A stretch of DNA of 47,069 bases, taken from positions 1 to 47,069 of the forward strand of contig CAMPCW010000003.1 in NCBI GenBank assembly GCA_946647665.1, given 5' to 3'. The translations under genes and the position numbers were made by a program. A model generated the notes under the pieces. The model saw only the letters and a list, made by a program, of their open reading frames with translations, ran no database searches and had not been told where the DNA came from. This stretch comes from an uncultured Caryophanales bacterium (GTDB lineage: Bacteria > Bacillota_I > Bacilli_A > RFN20 > CAG-826). How positions within the stretch are numbered: position 1 is the first letter of the stretch; each line of letters opens with the position of its first letter. Below, one piece after another: positions 28,721 through 39,748 of the stretch.

Positions 28721-28740
28721 AAAAAACATCTTGAGGACTC

Positions 28741-28816
<76 letters not shown>

Positions 28817-28826
28817 CGAGATTACA

Positions 28827-28857
28827 AAGCTTGATGAAAATCAGGCTTTTATTTTTA
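28827..28857 (+). terminator. Terminator of tRNA operon
   Basis: AAGCTTGATgaaaATCAGGCTTTTATTTTT. Confidence 0.7.
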
Positions 28858-28867
28858 CCAGTCATTA

Positions 28868-28892
28868 ATAAAAAAGACCTTAAGGTCTTATC
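28868..28892 (-). terminator. Terminator for HTH gene
   Basis: AAGACC-TTAA-GGTCTT with T-rich tail on minus strand. Confidence 0.6.
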
Positions 28893-28894
28893 TT

Positions 28895-29500
28895 TTACTT
28901 ATTTAAGTTATAAATCAGTATAATCACAATTTGAAGTGGCACCCCAATAAAGAATAAGTACCAATAATTTCCAGAATATAAGAACGATACATAAGCAGAG
29001 GCTAATACTGTCCAGATAAATATCGATCTAAAAATTAATACTGATTTAGGATATTTAAATACTCTTTTTGCTGCAAAAGATATAACAAGTGCAGATACAG
29101 GAACACACCACAAAAATACTACCCAATATCTATTGATATTTGGATCAGAAGTTTTCATATTCCAAATACTGGCTAAATAGATTGTCATTCCAATAGTGAA
29201 AATAATGGTGATTATCAAACAAACAATTAAAGTCTTTTTATTAAAATTAGGAGTTTGCTTAATGATAGACTTAAATTCTTTTTCGTTATTATGTTCACTT
29301 AATATGTAATCAGCAGACACCCCATAAAAATCTGCGATTTGTTTTAAAACATCTACAGAAGGTAATACTGATCCGTTTTCCCATTTAGAGACGGTTTTAT
29401 CACTATAAGAGAATTTCTCTCCAAATTCTAATTGGGTAAATCCGGCTTTTTTACGTAAGAAGGTAAGGTTTTCACCAACGATTTCGTTTAATGATTTCAT
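28895..29500 (-). CDS. XRE-family HTH regulator with C-terminal membrane domain
   Basis: LTFLRKKAGFTQLEFGEKFSYSDKTVSKWENGSVLPSVDVLKQIADFYGVSADYIL, then TM segments. Confidence 0.88.
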   Translation of the reverse strand: MKSLNEIVGENLTFLRKKAGFTQLEFGEKFSYSDKTVSKWENGSVLPSVDVLKQIADFYGVSADYILSEHNNEKEFKSIIKQTPNFNKKTLIVCLIITIIFTIGMTIYLASIWNMKTSDPNINRYWVVFLWCVPVSALVISFAAKRVFKYPKSVLIFRSIFIWTVLASAYVSFLYSGNYWYLFFIGVPLQIVIILIYNLNK

Positions 29501-29694
29501 ATTTATATTGTTATCTAATTAAGAGAGAAGGTCAAATGCTATCTCTTTAATATTATTAAATTAGTTTACTTATTTTTTCTAATTCTCTTTTTGTGAGAGT
29601 ATATTTTTCTATAAGATTTCGAGTGATTTATATTTCTTTATATACGCGCGAACTTGATAATATGCTACAATAATAGACGGCTTTGGGGCCAATT

Positions 29695-31005
29695 ATGAAT
29701 ATTGATTACGATTTAGTATATATTATCTTAATTGCAATAAGCGGAGTATCAATTGTTCTATTGTTGCTTTTATCTATTTATTATTTGATTTATTGGAGCA
29801 TATCCGCTAGACCAGTGCAAATAGTCCCTCATAGCGACAAAAAGACTAAATTTGCTGTTTTAGTTGCGGCTAGAAACGAATCTAATGTTATCGAAAACAT
29901 TATGAATTCTTTAGATAAACAAACTTATCCTCGAGAATATTTTGAGGCATTTTTTATTGTTGAAAGCTTTGATGATCCGACTATTAAGATTGCAGAAAAG
30001 CATGGCTATCAATGGTTTGTTAGAGATCAACTCACTAATGAAAGACACACCAAAGGCTTTGCCTTACAAGAATGTATTAACTGGATGTGGAGAGAAAATA
30101 GGAACTATGATTCTTATTTAATCTTTGATGCGGATAATATCTTAGAGCCTAATTATATTGAAGCAATGAATGATTTAAGACAAACAGGTGTGGAAGTTGG
30201 TTTAGGCTATCGTAGCTTTACTAATGCAGACACTAACTGGGTGACCGCTAACTGTGCTTGTATGTTCTCTTATATGAATCAAATTACTTCCTATGGAAGA
30301 AGTATTCTTTTCCATAAGGCAACTTTAATGGGAACAGGCTATTTTGTTGATGATTCCATTATTAGAGATGCTGGAGGTTGGATCTTTACCGGCATGACTG
30401 AAGATATTCAATTAACAAGTTATTGTTATTATCACGATATCTATATGCGCTATTATCCAGCAGTTTGTTTTTATGATGAACAAGCTAGCGATATGAAAAC
30501 TGTTCATAATCAACACGTCCGTTGGCTAGCGGGATATTTAGCTCCTCGTAAATTTTTAAGAAAAGCTGGTACTCAAAAGGATTATCATTCTAAGAGACTT
30601 CAAAGAATGATGACTAGAGAATTTAAAATCGGAATCATTCCTTTTGTCGTCTTTAATGTTGTGAGCTTTTTAGTAATCGCTGCTGGTATCACCTTTGGTG
30701 TACTTAGTGCATTACACGGACAAGCCTATCAAACAGGAATTATCTTTGCGGTTGTAGGATTCCAGTTCTCGGTTTTATATATGTGCTTTGTTTTAGCCTC
30801 GATGTTATCGATTATTCGTAATCGTAAATATTTAAAATTATCACTTAGAAATCAAATCTGCTGCATCTTGACATATATGTTTTATTTCTATGACTTCTTA
30901 GCAGCGTTTATTGATATAATCTTCCACCCAAGCAAAAGAAACAATTGGGTAAGAATTGATCACTCAGGAACAGTGAATAATAAAGAGATTAGCAATGGCA
31001 AGTAA
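29695..31005 (+). CDS. Glycosyltransferase family 2, membrane-associated
   Basis: KFAVLVAARNESNVIENIMNSLDKQ, LIFDADNILEPNYIEAMN, QHVRWLAGY; TM segments. Confidence 0.85.
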   Translation: MNIDYDLVYIILIAISGVSIVLLLLLSIYYLIYWSISARPVQIVPHSDKKTKFAVLVAARNESNVIENIMNSLDKQTYPREYFEAFFIVESFDDPTIKIAEKHGYQWFVRDQLTNERHTKGFALQECINWMWRENRNYDSYLIFDADNILEPNYIEAMNDLRQTGVEVGLGYRSFTNADTNWVTANCACMFSYMNQITSYGRSILFHKATLMGTGYFVDDSIIRDAGGWIFTGMTEDIQLTSYCYYHDIYMRYYPAVCFYDEQASDMKTVHNQHVRWLAGYLAPRKFLRKAGTQKDYHSKRLQRMMTREFKIGIIPFVVFNVVSFLVIAAGITFGVLSALHGQAYQTGIIFAVVGFQFSVLYMCFVLASMLSIIRNRKYLKLSLRNQICCILTYMFYFYDFLAAFIDIIFHPSKRNNWVRIDHSGTVNNKEISNGK

Positions 31006-31813
31006 GAAAGATTGGAAAAAAACTAAAGTCATCTACTGGAAGGATGAAAATAAAGACGACTTCAATGAAGTCGGTTTAAAGCGTCCAAGTGTTCCAGAAG
31101 GTTATAAATATAAAAGAACAAACTTCTTTAATAATTTTATTTCTGCAATCTTTTATCATGGGGTCGCTAAACCTGTTTTAGGGTTTTATTGCTTATGCAA
31201 AGGAATCAAAGTTAAAGGAAAGAAAAACCTTAAAAAGCTTAACGGCAAGGGTGCATTTATCATGTCTAACCATGTTGCAATTAGTGATGTTTTTAAATTT
31301 CAAGCTTTTGTGTTCTTCTTTAGAAGAAGAGTGAATATTTTAGGCTATCCTGATACTTTAACTATGCCAATAGTAAGAAATCTAACTAGAGCGTTAGGTT
31401 ATCTTCCTCTACCTTTACCAGGAGATTTAAAAAACATGGTCTCTTTAGTGGATTCTTTTAAATTTTATTTAGAAAAAAGACAATATATTTTAATTTATCC
31501 TGAAGCCCATATTTGGCCATATTACACGAAAATCAGAAACTTCCACGGTGGTTCGTTTAATTATCCTGCAAAATTAGAAGCGCCTGTACTTCCAGTTGTG
31601 ACTACTTGGAGAAAATCTAAATTATGTAAAAAGCCAAAACAAACTCTATATATTTTAGAGCCAATTTTCCCTGATCCAAATAAATCAAGCAGTGATAACA
31701 AAGAGTATTTATATCAAGCGACTTTAGAAGCGATGAAAAAATGTTCTGAATCTGTCAATCAATATGAATATATAAAATATATACATGTTGAAAATGAAAA
31801 AGATAAGCAATAA
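30995..31813 (+). CDS. PlsC-like acyltransferase
   Basis: MSNHVAISDVFKF, YPEAHIWPYYTKIRNFHGGSFNYP; paralog of 25831..26676. Confidence 0.85.
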   Translation: MASKKDWKKTKVIYWKDENKDDFNEVGLKRPSVPEGYKYKRTNFFNNFISAIFYHGVAKPVLGFYCLCKGIKVKGKKNLKKLNGKGAFIMSNHVAISDVFKFQAFVFFFRRRVNILGYPDTLTMPIVRNLTRALGYLPLPLPGDLKNMVSLVDSFKFYLEKRQYILIYPEAHIWPYYTKIRNFHGGSFNYPAKLEAPVLPVVTTWRKSKLCKKPKQTLYILEPIFPDPNKSSSDNKEYLYQATLEAMKKCSESVNQYEYIKYIHVENEKDKQ

Positions 31814-32279
31814 AATAATTGGCAATATGATTACCGTAAAGAAGAAATTAACCTTACCAGAATATCGAGAAAGAAAAGAAGTTTATAAGACTCTCGGCTA
31901 TAAAGAAATCAGCATGGAAGAAAAAGGCTACCACGCGATTGTTACTTATGAGATTGACGAGACCGATAAACATTATCCTGCGATTAAGCATTTAGAAAGA
32001 AAGCTTTATCGAAAAGGACCATCTTTTTTACCAGTTATCCTCTTTGTTGGTGTATCCTTCATATTCCTTTCCATATTTGTTATTTTTATGGCGGTTCAAG
32101 GCAGTCAATTCAATTTAATCGCCAATGCATTAGGATTTTTAATCCCTGCATTTGTCTCCCTTGCTTTAGCGGTTATCTACACATATTTATACATTAGTAT
32201 AAATAAAAGAATTATCGAAGAGGCACCATATCTCAAAGCAAATTTATCCTCTATTGTTGATTCAATAAAAAATAAATAA
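31785..32279 (+). CDS. Membrane protein of unknown function
   Basis: Two TM segments; start codon uncertain because of overlap with the upstream gene. Confidence 0.55.
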   Translation: MLKMKKISNKIIGNMITVKKKLTLPEYRERKEVYKTLGYKEISMEEKGYHAIVTYEIDETDKHYPAIKHLERKLYRKGPSFLPVILFVGVSFIFLSIFVIFMAVQGSQFNLIANALGFLIPAFVSLALAVIYTYLYISINKRIIEEAPYLKANLSSIVDSIKNK

Positions 32280-32338
32280 GTCCTTAATTTTTTGGATAAA
32301 TTAAGATATAATTTCTCCAATAATGATGAGGGCTTTTT

Positions 32339-35300
32339 ATGTTAGAGTTAATTAAAATTAAAAAAGACTATAAACTAAAAGATCAAGAGCCAGTTCATGC
32401 TTTAAAAGGAATTTCTTTAAATTTCCGCAGCCATGAATTTGTCGCAATCCTTGGTCCATCTGGATGTGGCAAGACCACACTTTTAAATATTACTGGTGGC
32501 TTAGACCATTATGACGAAGGCGACTTAGTCATTAAAGGTAGAAGCACTAAAAACTTTAGCGAATCTGATTGGGATACATATCGTAATCACTCTATCGGAT
32601 TTGTTTTCCAATCCTATAACTTAATCCCTCACCAGACTATTATCAAAAACGTCGAACTTGCTTTAACTATTTCCGGCATTGGTAAAGAAGAAAGAGCTAG
32701 ACGTGCTAGAGAAGCTTTAGACTTAGTTGGCTTAAAAGGTTTATATAAAAAGAAACCAAATCAACTTTCTGGAGGACAAATGCAACGTGTCTCTATCGCT
32801 AGAGCGTTAGTCAATAATCCAGAAATCGTTTTAGCGGATGAGCCTACTGGCGCTTTAGATAGTGAAACTTCTGTCCAAGTTATGGATATCATGAAAGATA
32901 TTGCTAAGAATCACTTAGTGATTATGGTTACCCATAACCCAGAACTTGCTGAAAAATACGCAACCCGTATTGTGAAGATGAAAGATGGAGAAATCTTAGA
33001 TGATAGTGATCCATATGACGGGAAAGACGAAGTATATGAAGAAGTAACTCAAGAAGTAGTTGAAGTTAATAAAGGTAAAAAGAAACATTCCTCTATGGGA
33101 TTTTTCACTGCTTTTGCGTTATCTTTATCTAATTTACATAGTAAATTAAAAAGAACAATCTTAGTGGCTATTGCCGGCTCAATTGGTATTATTGGTGTTT
33201 CTACCGTTTTAGCGGTATCTCACGGAGTTAATAACTTTATCGATGAGATGCAAAATGACCTACTTTCTTCTTATCCAATTCAAATCGCAGAAGAAAGTGT
33301 TGATTTAAATTCTCTTGTTACTGGATTAATGAATCAGGAAAAAGAGAATTTGGCGAATTTTGATATTACTACACAAGTTGGTATGGACTCTATGATTAGT
33401 TATTTATTAACTAAATACACAGATTTGACTAATGTTAAGACCAATGATATCACTACTGAATTTGTGGAATATATGAATAAAATGCCGAAAGATTATTATT
33501 CAGCGATGAGTATGAATTATTCTATCGACCCAACCAACAACATCTTTACCGCTTTTAAAAAGAGCGAAGAGGCTGATAAAGAAATTATTTCTATTAACGG
33601 CTTAACTCAACAATATATTAAAACTTTAATGACTGTTAAAGGATTTAATGAATACGCTCAATTCGTGGATTTGTTCACAAACTTTATGAAACAACTCCCT
33701 GCGGAAGAGCCATATTTAAGTACTCAATATGATTTGATAGGTAATTCAAGATATCCAACTAAGGATGATGAAATCTTATTAGTTGTTGATAAAGACCAAA
33801 CTTTAACTGATTTAGTGTTTGCTCAACTTGGCTATTATCCTCAAGAAACATTCCTAAATGTTGCCAAAAGAGCAATTAAGTTAAACGAATTAAAACTTCA
33901 ATACGAAAAACAAGAACCTCCAATGAGCAAAGAGGAATATGAACAAAAGAAACAACAAATTATTGATAAATATCCATATAACGTGGCTTTTGATATTGAA
34001 GAGATTTTAGGACATGAATTCTATTATCTCCCACACGAAGAGCTCTATAGCGAAGGCTCCACATTAGTGTCTCATAAACAAATCACCATGGAACTTAAAG
34101 GTGAACTCGCTAGTGGGGGAGATTATTATTTATCTCTTGATTACAATCCTGAAAGTGATTCTTTAAGTGGTAAATCTTTTGAAATTACTTCTGCAGGTGC
34201 AAAAATGCATACAGTTGTCGCAACTAGAATGAGCGAAGCTCAAAGAGGCGACCCAACTCATAGTGAACTCGACGGACAATGGTCATATATTTATGTTGAT
34301 AGTATCGACCGTGACACTCTTGAATTAATTAGCGAATTAAGAACAAAACAAACTATGCAAGAAATCATTGCTTTCATTATGGCGCATCCTGAACTTGCTA
34401 ATATTATTCATTTAATGAATATCACTTCTTCTAATCCAAGTTCTCCAAAAGATAGAACAGTTGTCTTTAACACAATTAATGGAAGTATTAGTGGATTAAT
34501 GGGACCATATGTGACTAATTTACAACCTAGTGGCACTAATCCTGGTATTACTGAAATTGAACCATTAACTCCAGATTATTCTTATAACGCCGTAATTGAT
34601 CCTACTGATAGTAAATATGAGGGAAAAATTAGACCAATGAAAGTTGTTGGCATTTTAAAACCAAAATCAACAACTAGATTTGGTTCATTAAGACGTGGTG
34701 TATATTTCACCAAGGCCTTTACCGAAACTTATAAAACTGACTCTAGAGCAAGCTCTATTTACGCTGATTTTGAAGAACATATTATGGAGAAAAGATACAT
34801 TGAATCTCAATTCAATGCTTATGTCGAATTTGAATATGATGATTATACCGATGAAGATAATCCAGTGGTGAAAAAAGGCTATGCTGGATGTCTTAACGGC
34901 GACCAATCATCGACAATGTCATCTATTTTTGCTTCTTTCTTAAATATGGGTCAAGATAATCTAAAGACTGACAAATTACATTTCCGTGCTTTAGCAGGAT
35001 TAAAAATAGTGGATATTACTGATCCTGATGATTCTTCTATTATTATAGACCACGAAATTAGGAATGTTCCTCAATCAATTTCGATTTATCCAAAGGATTT
35101 TGCGAAAAAAGATTTAGTAACTAACTACATCAAAGATTGGAACAAAACCGCTGAAAAAGAAATTACGTATACTGATACAATTAGCGCAATTGTTGCCATT
35201 ATCTCAACTTTAGTTACTACTGTTAGTATTGCTTTAGTGGCCTTTACTTCCTTATCCTTAGTTGTTTCTTGCTTCATGATTGCCGTCATTACTTATATCT

Positions 35301-35620
35301 CGGTTATGGAGCGTGTTAAAGAAATTGGTGTTATTAGATCTCTTGGTGGACGTAAGAAAGACGTTTCACGTCTATTTATCGCCGAGAATTTAATTACTGG
35401 CTTTGCTAGTGGCGCTTTAGGAATTATAGTGACTTATATCTTACAACTCATTATCAATGCGATTGTTTCTCCATTTGGAGTAAGCAATATCGCTGCCCTT
35501 CCATTCTTGTGGGCATTAATTATGATTGCTTTAAGTATCTTCTTAAGCGTTATCAGCGGACTTATCCCATCATTTAGTGCTTCTAAACAAGATCCAGTAG
35601 TGGCTTTAAGAACAGAATAA
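32339..35620 (+). CDS. ABC exporter: fused ATP-binding and FtsX permease (MacB-like)
   Basis: [44 protein letters not shown]-terminal FtsX segments with large extracytoplasmic domain. Confidence 0.92.
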   Translation: MLELIKIKKDYKLKDQEPVHALKGISLNFRSHEFVAILGPSGCGKTTLLNITGGLDHYDEGDLVIKGRSTKNFSESDWDTYRNHSIGFVFQSYNLIPHQTIIKNVELALTISGIGKEERARRAREALDLVGLKGLYKKKPNQLSGGQMQRVSIARALVNNPEIVLADEPTGALDSETSVQVMDIMKDIAKNHLVIMVTHNPELAEKYATRIVKMKDGEILDDSDPYDGKDEVYEEVTQEVVEVNKGKKKHSSMGFFTAFALSLSNLHSKLKRTILVAIAGSIGIIGVSTVLAVSHGVNNFIDEMQNDLLSSYPIQIAEESVDLNSLVTGLMNQEKENLANFDITTQVGMDSMISYLLTKYTDLTNVKTNDITTEFVEYMNKMPKDYYSAMSMNYSIDPTNNIFTAFKKSEEADKEIISINGLTQQYIKTLMTVKGFNEYAQFVDLFTNFMKQLPAEEPYLSTQYDLIGNSRYPTKDDEILLVVDKDQTLTDLVFAQLGYYPQETFLNVAKRAIKLNELKLQYEKQEPPMSKEEYEQKKQQIIDKYPYNVAFDIEEILGHEFYYLPHEELYSEGSTLVSHKQITMELKGELASGGDYYLSLDYNPESDSLSGKSFEITSAGAKMHTVVATRMSEAQRGDPTHSELDGQWSYIYVDSIDRDTLELISELRTKQTMQEIIAFIMAHPELANIIHLMNITSSNPSSPKDRTVVFNTINGSISGLMGPYVTNLQPSGTNPGITEIEPLTPDYSYNAVIDPTDSKYEGKIRPMKVVGILKPKSTTRFGSLRRGVYFTKAFTETYKTDSRASSIYADFEEHIMEKRYIESQFNAYVEFEYDDYTDEDNPVVKKGYAGCLNGDQSSTMSSIFASFLNMGQDNLKTDKLHFRALAGLKIVDITDPDDSSIIIDHEIRNVPQSISIYPKDFAKKDLVTNYIKDWNKTAEKEITYTDTISAIVAIISTLVTTVSIALVAFTSLSLVVSCFMIAVITYISVMERVKEIGVIRSLGGRKKDVSRLFIAENLITGFASGALGIIVTYILQLIINAIVSPFGVSNIAALPFLWALIMIALSIFLSVISGLIPSFSASKQDPVVALRTE

Positions 35621-35622
35621 AA

Positions 35623-36915
35623 ATGAAAAAAGTTGGTCTAGTATCATTAGGATGTTCAAAAAACCTCGTTGATAGCGAGAATATTTTAGGATTATTTGAC
35701 CGTAATGGTTATGAAATCACTAATGATCCAAAAGACGCCGATATTATTGTTGTTAATACGTGTGGCTTTATTGAGCCAAGTAAAAAAGAATCCATCGAAA
35801 ATATTTTAGAGATGGTTTCTTATCATAAAAAAGTTGTCGTTACTGGTTGTTTAGCGGAGCGTTACTACGAAGAACTTAAAAAAGAAATCCCAGAAGTGGA
35901 TTTATTTATTCCAATTAGAGACTATGATAAATTTAATAAACTATTATATAGTTTAGATAACTCCATTGACCAAACTTTAGGAGTGGACGACGAATATCGA
36001 ATTGTTTCTACCGGTCCATATAGTGCTTATTTAAAAATAGGTGAAGGATGCGACAATCGATGTAGCTATTGTGCAATTCCTTTAATTAGAGGACATTTTG
36101 TTTCTAGAGACATGGCCTCAATTATTAAAGAAGCAAAAGACTTAGCCTCTAACGGAATTAAAGAAATAGTGGTCTTACAGCAAGACACAACTAAGTACGG
36201 CATAGATATTGGTGACCCAAATGTTAATATTTTTTCTTTATTAAAAGAACTATTAAAAATAAAAGAATTTGACTATATCCGTTTACTATATTTATATCCT
36301 GATGAAATAAGCGATGAATTAATTGAATTAATTGGTAAAGAATCTCGACTTACTCCATATTTTGATATTCCAATTCAACATAGCGAGTCTAATATCTTAA
36401 AAGCGATGTATCGAAGAGGAGATAAAGAGTTCCTTATTAAATTATTTAATAAGATTAGAACCAAAGTCCCTAATGCGATTTTAAGAACCACCGTGATGGT
36501 GGGTTTCCCAGGAGAAACAGAAGAGGATGTTAATAATCTTATTGAATTTATGAAAAATATTAAATTTGATCATCTAGGCGCTTTTACATACTCACAAGAA
36601 GAAGATACAGACGCCGCTAAATTGCCAAATCAAATCGAAGAATGTGAAAAAGTAAAAAGAAAAGATAAAGTCATGAAAGCTCAGCAAAAGATTTCTTATC
36701 AACAAAATAAGAAACATGTTGGTGAAATTATGGAAGGCTTAGTGGTTGGAAAGGATAATGAAAATTATCTTTTAAGAAGTTATTGGAACGCTCCTGACGA
36801 TGTTGATGGTAAAATATATTTTAGTAGTAATAAAGAACTACATATCGGAGACAAGGTGAAAGTAAAAATTAATAACGCTTTTGTCTACGATTTAATGGGG
36901 GAATATGTTTCCTAA
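35623..36915 (+). CDS. rimO: Ribosomal protein S12 methylthiotransferase RimO
   Basis: VGLVSLGCSKNLVDSENILG, GCDNRCSYCAIP radical SAM motif, C-terminal TRAM-like domain. Confidence 0.95.
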   Translation: MKKVGLVSLGCSKNLVDSENILGLFDRNGYEITNDPKDADIIVVNTCGFIEPSKKESIENILEMVSYHKKVVVTGCLAERYYEELKKEIPEVDLFIPIRDYDKFNKLLYSLDNSIDQTLGVDDEYRIVSTGPYSAYLKIGEGCDNRCSYCAIPLIRGHFVSRDMASIIKEAKDLASNGIKEIVVLQQDTTKYGIDIGDPNVNIFSLLKELLKIKEFDYIRLLYLYPDEISDELIELIGKESRLTPYFDIPIQHSESNILKAMYRRGDKEFLIKLFNKIRTKVPNAILRTTVMVGFPGETEEDVNNLIEFMKNIKFDHLGAFTYSQEEDTDAAKLPNQIEECEKVKRKDKVMKAQQKISYQQNKKHVGEIMEGLVVGKDNENYLLRSYWNAPDDVDGKIYFSSNKELHIGDKVKVKINNAFVYDLMGEYVS

Positions 36916-39334
36916 AGATTTAACTTTACTGCCACATGAAATAGCTCACTATAAGACTTTAGAGTCTTTAGCAGGCGAATGTACCTTATTTTTAAAACGT
37001 GATAATATTGCTTTCCCTATTGATAAGCCTTGTAAAGTAGCTTTATTTGGTAGTGGGGCAAGACACACCTTAAAAGGTGGAACAGGAAGTGGAGACGTTA
37101 ATTCACACTTTTTTAATAATATTGAAACTGAATTGGAGCTTAAAGGTTTTACCATAACCACTAAAAAGTGGTTAGATGCTTATGACCAAGTTAAAAAGAA
37201 TAAGCACATCTCTTTTATAAAAAGAGTAAAAGAAGACGCTAAAAGGCTTGGCATTGGTGCTCCTGCTTATTCTGTTGGTCAAATAGATAAAGAAGTAGAA
37301 TATGATATCCCAATTGAAGAATATAAAGGGGATATTTGCATTTATGTTTTAAGTAGAGTTAGTGGAGAATCCGCTGATAGGAAATTAGAAAAAGGTGATG
37401 TCCTTTTAACTGATACCGAAATAGATGATATTCTCTATTTAAACAAGAAATTTGATAAATTCATGCTGGTTTTAAATGTTTCCGGCGTTGTTGATTTATC
37501 ACCAGTACAAAAAGTTAAAAACATATTCTTGTTATCGCAATTAGGAGTTGTTACTTCTTCAATATTAGTAAAGGTCATTTTAGGAGAAATTAACCCAAGC
37601 GGAAAACTTTCAGATTCTTGGGCTAAAGTTATTGACTATCCTTACATCAATGAATTTGGTGATATAAATGAAACTAGATATTTAGAAGGAATTTATGTCG
37701 GATATCGTTATTTTAATTCTAAAGGAATAGTGCCGCTTTTCCCATTTGGATATGGTCTATCTTATTCGCAATTTAGTCATGAATTTTTAAAATATGAAAT
37801 AGTGGGAAATAAACTAGTATTGAAGGTTAAAGTAAATAACGAATCTAATCATCCTGGAAAAGACGTTATTCAAATATATGTAACAGTGGATGGAAGAATT
37901 AATACTCCAAGAAACACCTTAATTTATTTTGCTAAAACTGACACGATTAAGGCTCATAGTTCTGTTGATTTGACTCTAAAAATTCGTTTATCCGTTTTAA
38001 CAATTTTCGATGATGTTAATAACACTTATGTTATTCAAAAAGGAACATATTTAATTAGAGGTGGCTCTAATAGTGTGGACCTTACTAATATCTTAAAAAT
38101 CTATGTTAAAGATGACATTATCTTAAAAAGTGTTGAGCCAGTTTTATCCTCTCCAGATTTTAAAGATTTAGATATTGGATATCGCGAAGATATAGAAATT
38201 ATTAATGTTCCTGAAATTGAACTTCAATCTGCAAAATTTTATCATCAGAAGTCATTTTATGCGCGCAAATTCGATTTAACGGTCCCTGAATATATTAAAA
38301 AATTATCACTTGATGATTTGATTTTATTAAATATTGGTGATTATAAAACCGGACTTGCTGGGGCAATAGGTCAATCTGGATCTTTAGTTCCAGGAGCAGC
38401 TGGAGAAACTACTTTAAGATTAAAAGATTTAAATCACGCTTTAGTGATGGCGGATGGACCAGCTGGGTTACGTTTAATTAGTGAATATAAAGTTAATCAT
38501 AAAGGAACATATAATCTAGTCGAAGATTCAATTTGGAAAGGCGTTAAAGAGTTTGTTCCTGGCATTGCTAGAAGATTATTTGACGTTAAAAAGAATCATA
38601 AGAAAAAAGGAAATGTTGTTTATCAATATTGCACCGCTATTCCAATTGCTACGGCTATAGCTCAATCCTTTAATAGTGATTTAGCTAACAAAATTGGTAG
38701 GTTAGTTGCAGAAGAGATGAAAATCTATGATGTTGATATCTGGCTTGCTCCTGCTATGAACATCCATAGAAATATATTATGTGGCAGAAATTTTGAATAT
38801 TATTCTGAAGATCCTCTTCTTAGCGGAGTAATTGCTACAAGTGTTGTAAAAGGAGTGCAGGCTAGTGAAAAATTAGCGTGTATTAAACATTTTGTGTGTA
38901 ACAACCAAGAAACTAATCGTTTTAACTCTAACTCTATTGTTTCTGAACGCGCTTTTAGAGAGATTTATTTAAGAGGATTTGATTTAGCTCTTATTGACTC
39001 TTCTCCAGCGTGTATTATGACTAGCTACAACTTGGTAAACGGAATTCACGTTTCAGAGAATTTAAATTTGTTAGTGAAAGTCATTAGAAATGAATGGGCG
39101 TATAACGGACTGATTATGAGTGACTGGATTATTACTGGTCAAATTAATAACAAGAAATCTAAATATCCATCTATTAGAGCGTCTAAATGTCTCGCTAGTG
39201 GAGTTAATATCTGTATGCCTGGAAGTAAGAAAGATATTAAAGATATTAAAAAAGCTTATAAAAAAGGTGAAATCACTAGAGAAGTGTTAGAAAGAAACGC
39301 TACTAAGCTATATTATTTGATTAATGGTAAATAA
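36905..39334 (+). CDS. Glycoside hydrolase family 3 beta-glucosidase-like, domain-swapped order
   Basis: GH3 C-terminal/FnIII-like segments first (VALFGSGARHTLKGGTGSGDV...), GH3 TIM barrel last (ACIMTSYNLVNGIHVSENLNLL...LIMSDW). Confidence 0.85.
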   Translation: MFPKDLTLLPHEIAHYKTLESLAGECTLFLKRDNIAFPIDKPCKVALFGSGARHTLKGGTGSGDVNSHFFNNIETELELKGFTITTKKWLDAYDQVKKNKHISFIKRVKEDAKRLGIGAPAYSVGQIDKEVEYDIPIEEYKGDICIYVLSRVSGESADRKLEKGDVLLTDTEIDDILYLNKKFDKFMLVLNVSGVVDLSPVQKVKNIFLLSQLGVVTSSILVKVILGEINPSGKLSDSWAKVIDYPYINEFGDINETRYLEGIYVGYRYFNSKGIVPLFPFGYGLSYSQFSHEFLKYEIVGNKLVLKVKVNNESNHPGKDVIQIYVTVDGRINTPRNTLIYFAKTDTIKAHSSVDLTLKIRLSVLTIFDDVNNTYVIQKGTYLIRGGSNSVDLTNILKIYVKDDIILKSVEPVLSSPDFKDLDIGYREDIEIINVPEIELQSAKFYHQKSFYARKFDLTVPEYIKKLSLDDLILLNIGDYKTGLAGAIGQSGSLVPGAAGETTLRLKDLNHALVMADGPAGLRLISEYKVNHKGTYNLVEDSIWKGVKEFVPGIARRLFDVKKNHKKKGNVVYQYCTAIPIATAIAQSFNSDLANKIGRLVAEEMKIYDVDIWLAPAMNIHRNILCGRNFEYYSEDPLLSGVIATSVVKGVQASEKLACIKHFVCNNQETNRFNSNSIVSERAFREIYLRGFDLALIDSSPACIMTSYNLVNGIHVSENLNLLVKVIRNEWAYNGLIMSDWIITGQINNKKSKYPSIRASKCLASGVNICMPGSKKDIKDIKKAYKKGEITREVLERNATKLYYLINGK

Positions 39335-39397
39335 AATATATGAATATACTTGTATTAATTTTTCATTTTTTCTATAATCTATTCTCGTAAACCGCTT

Positions 39398-39471
39398 GCC
39401 TCCTTAGTTAAGTGGTATAACGGATCCATGGTAAGGATCTATTGCTAGTTCGATTCTGGCAGGAGGCACCA
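39398..39471 (+). tRNA. tRNA-Thr(GGT)
   Basis: Cloverleaf: GCCTCCT/AGGAGGC acceptor, anticodon loop ATGGTAA, encoded CCA. Confidence 0.85.
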
Positions 39472-39483
39472 TCATAAGTACAC

Positions 39484-39520
39484 AATCCTTGATACAATTC
39501 GTATTGAGGATTTTTTCTTT
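39484..39520 (+). terminator. Terminator after tRNA-Thr; left copy of a repeat also at 44536
   Basis: AATCCTTGATACAAttcGTATTGAGGATTTTTTCTTT. Confidence 0.75.
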
Positions 39521-39697
39521 GATTACATCGCACTTTTTTGAAACATGGCCACTGTATTAAGCTTTGCATTACGTGCTTTTATTTACTAATATTGCCTAAA
39601 ATATCATTGCCATTTTCATAATCGAAGCTTTACTCATCGTAGCGAAACTATACTAATCGTGTCTAATCTTTACTTGTTTTTGTGGAATAAATAAATG

Positions 39698-39724
39698 GAT
39701 CATGTTAATCTTATTTTTAAGATC
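39698..39724. promoter_or_regulatory. Possible operator upstream of dpnM containing GATC sites
   Basis: ATCTTA-TTTT-TAAGAT (39708-39723); GATC at 39698 and 39721. Confidence 0.35.
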
Positions 39725-39748
39725 AATAGTTCTTAAAAGGAGCAAAGT

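Noticed and set aside
39539-39600. CATGGCCACTGTATTAAG as an IS left end matching the GGTGGA repeats
   Set aside because: Only a GGCCAC core is suggestive; no repeated units like those at 44448, so not supported
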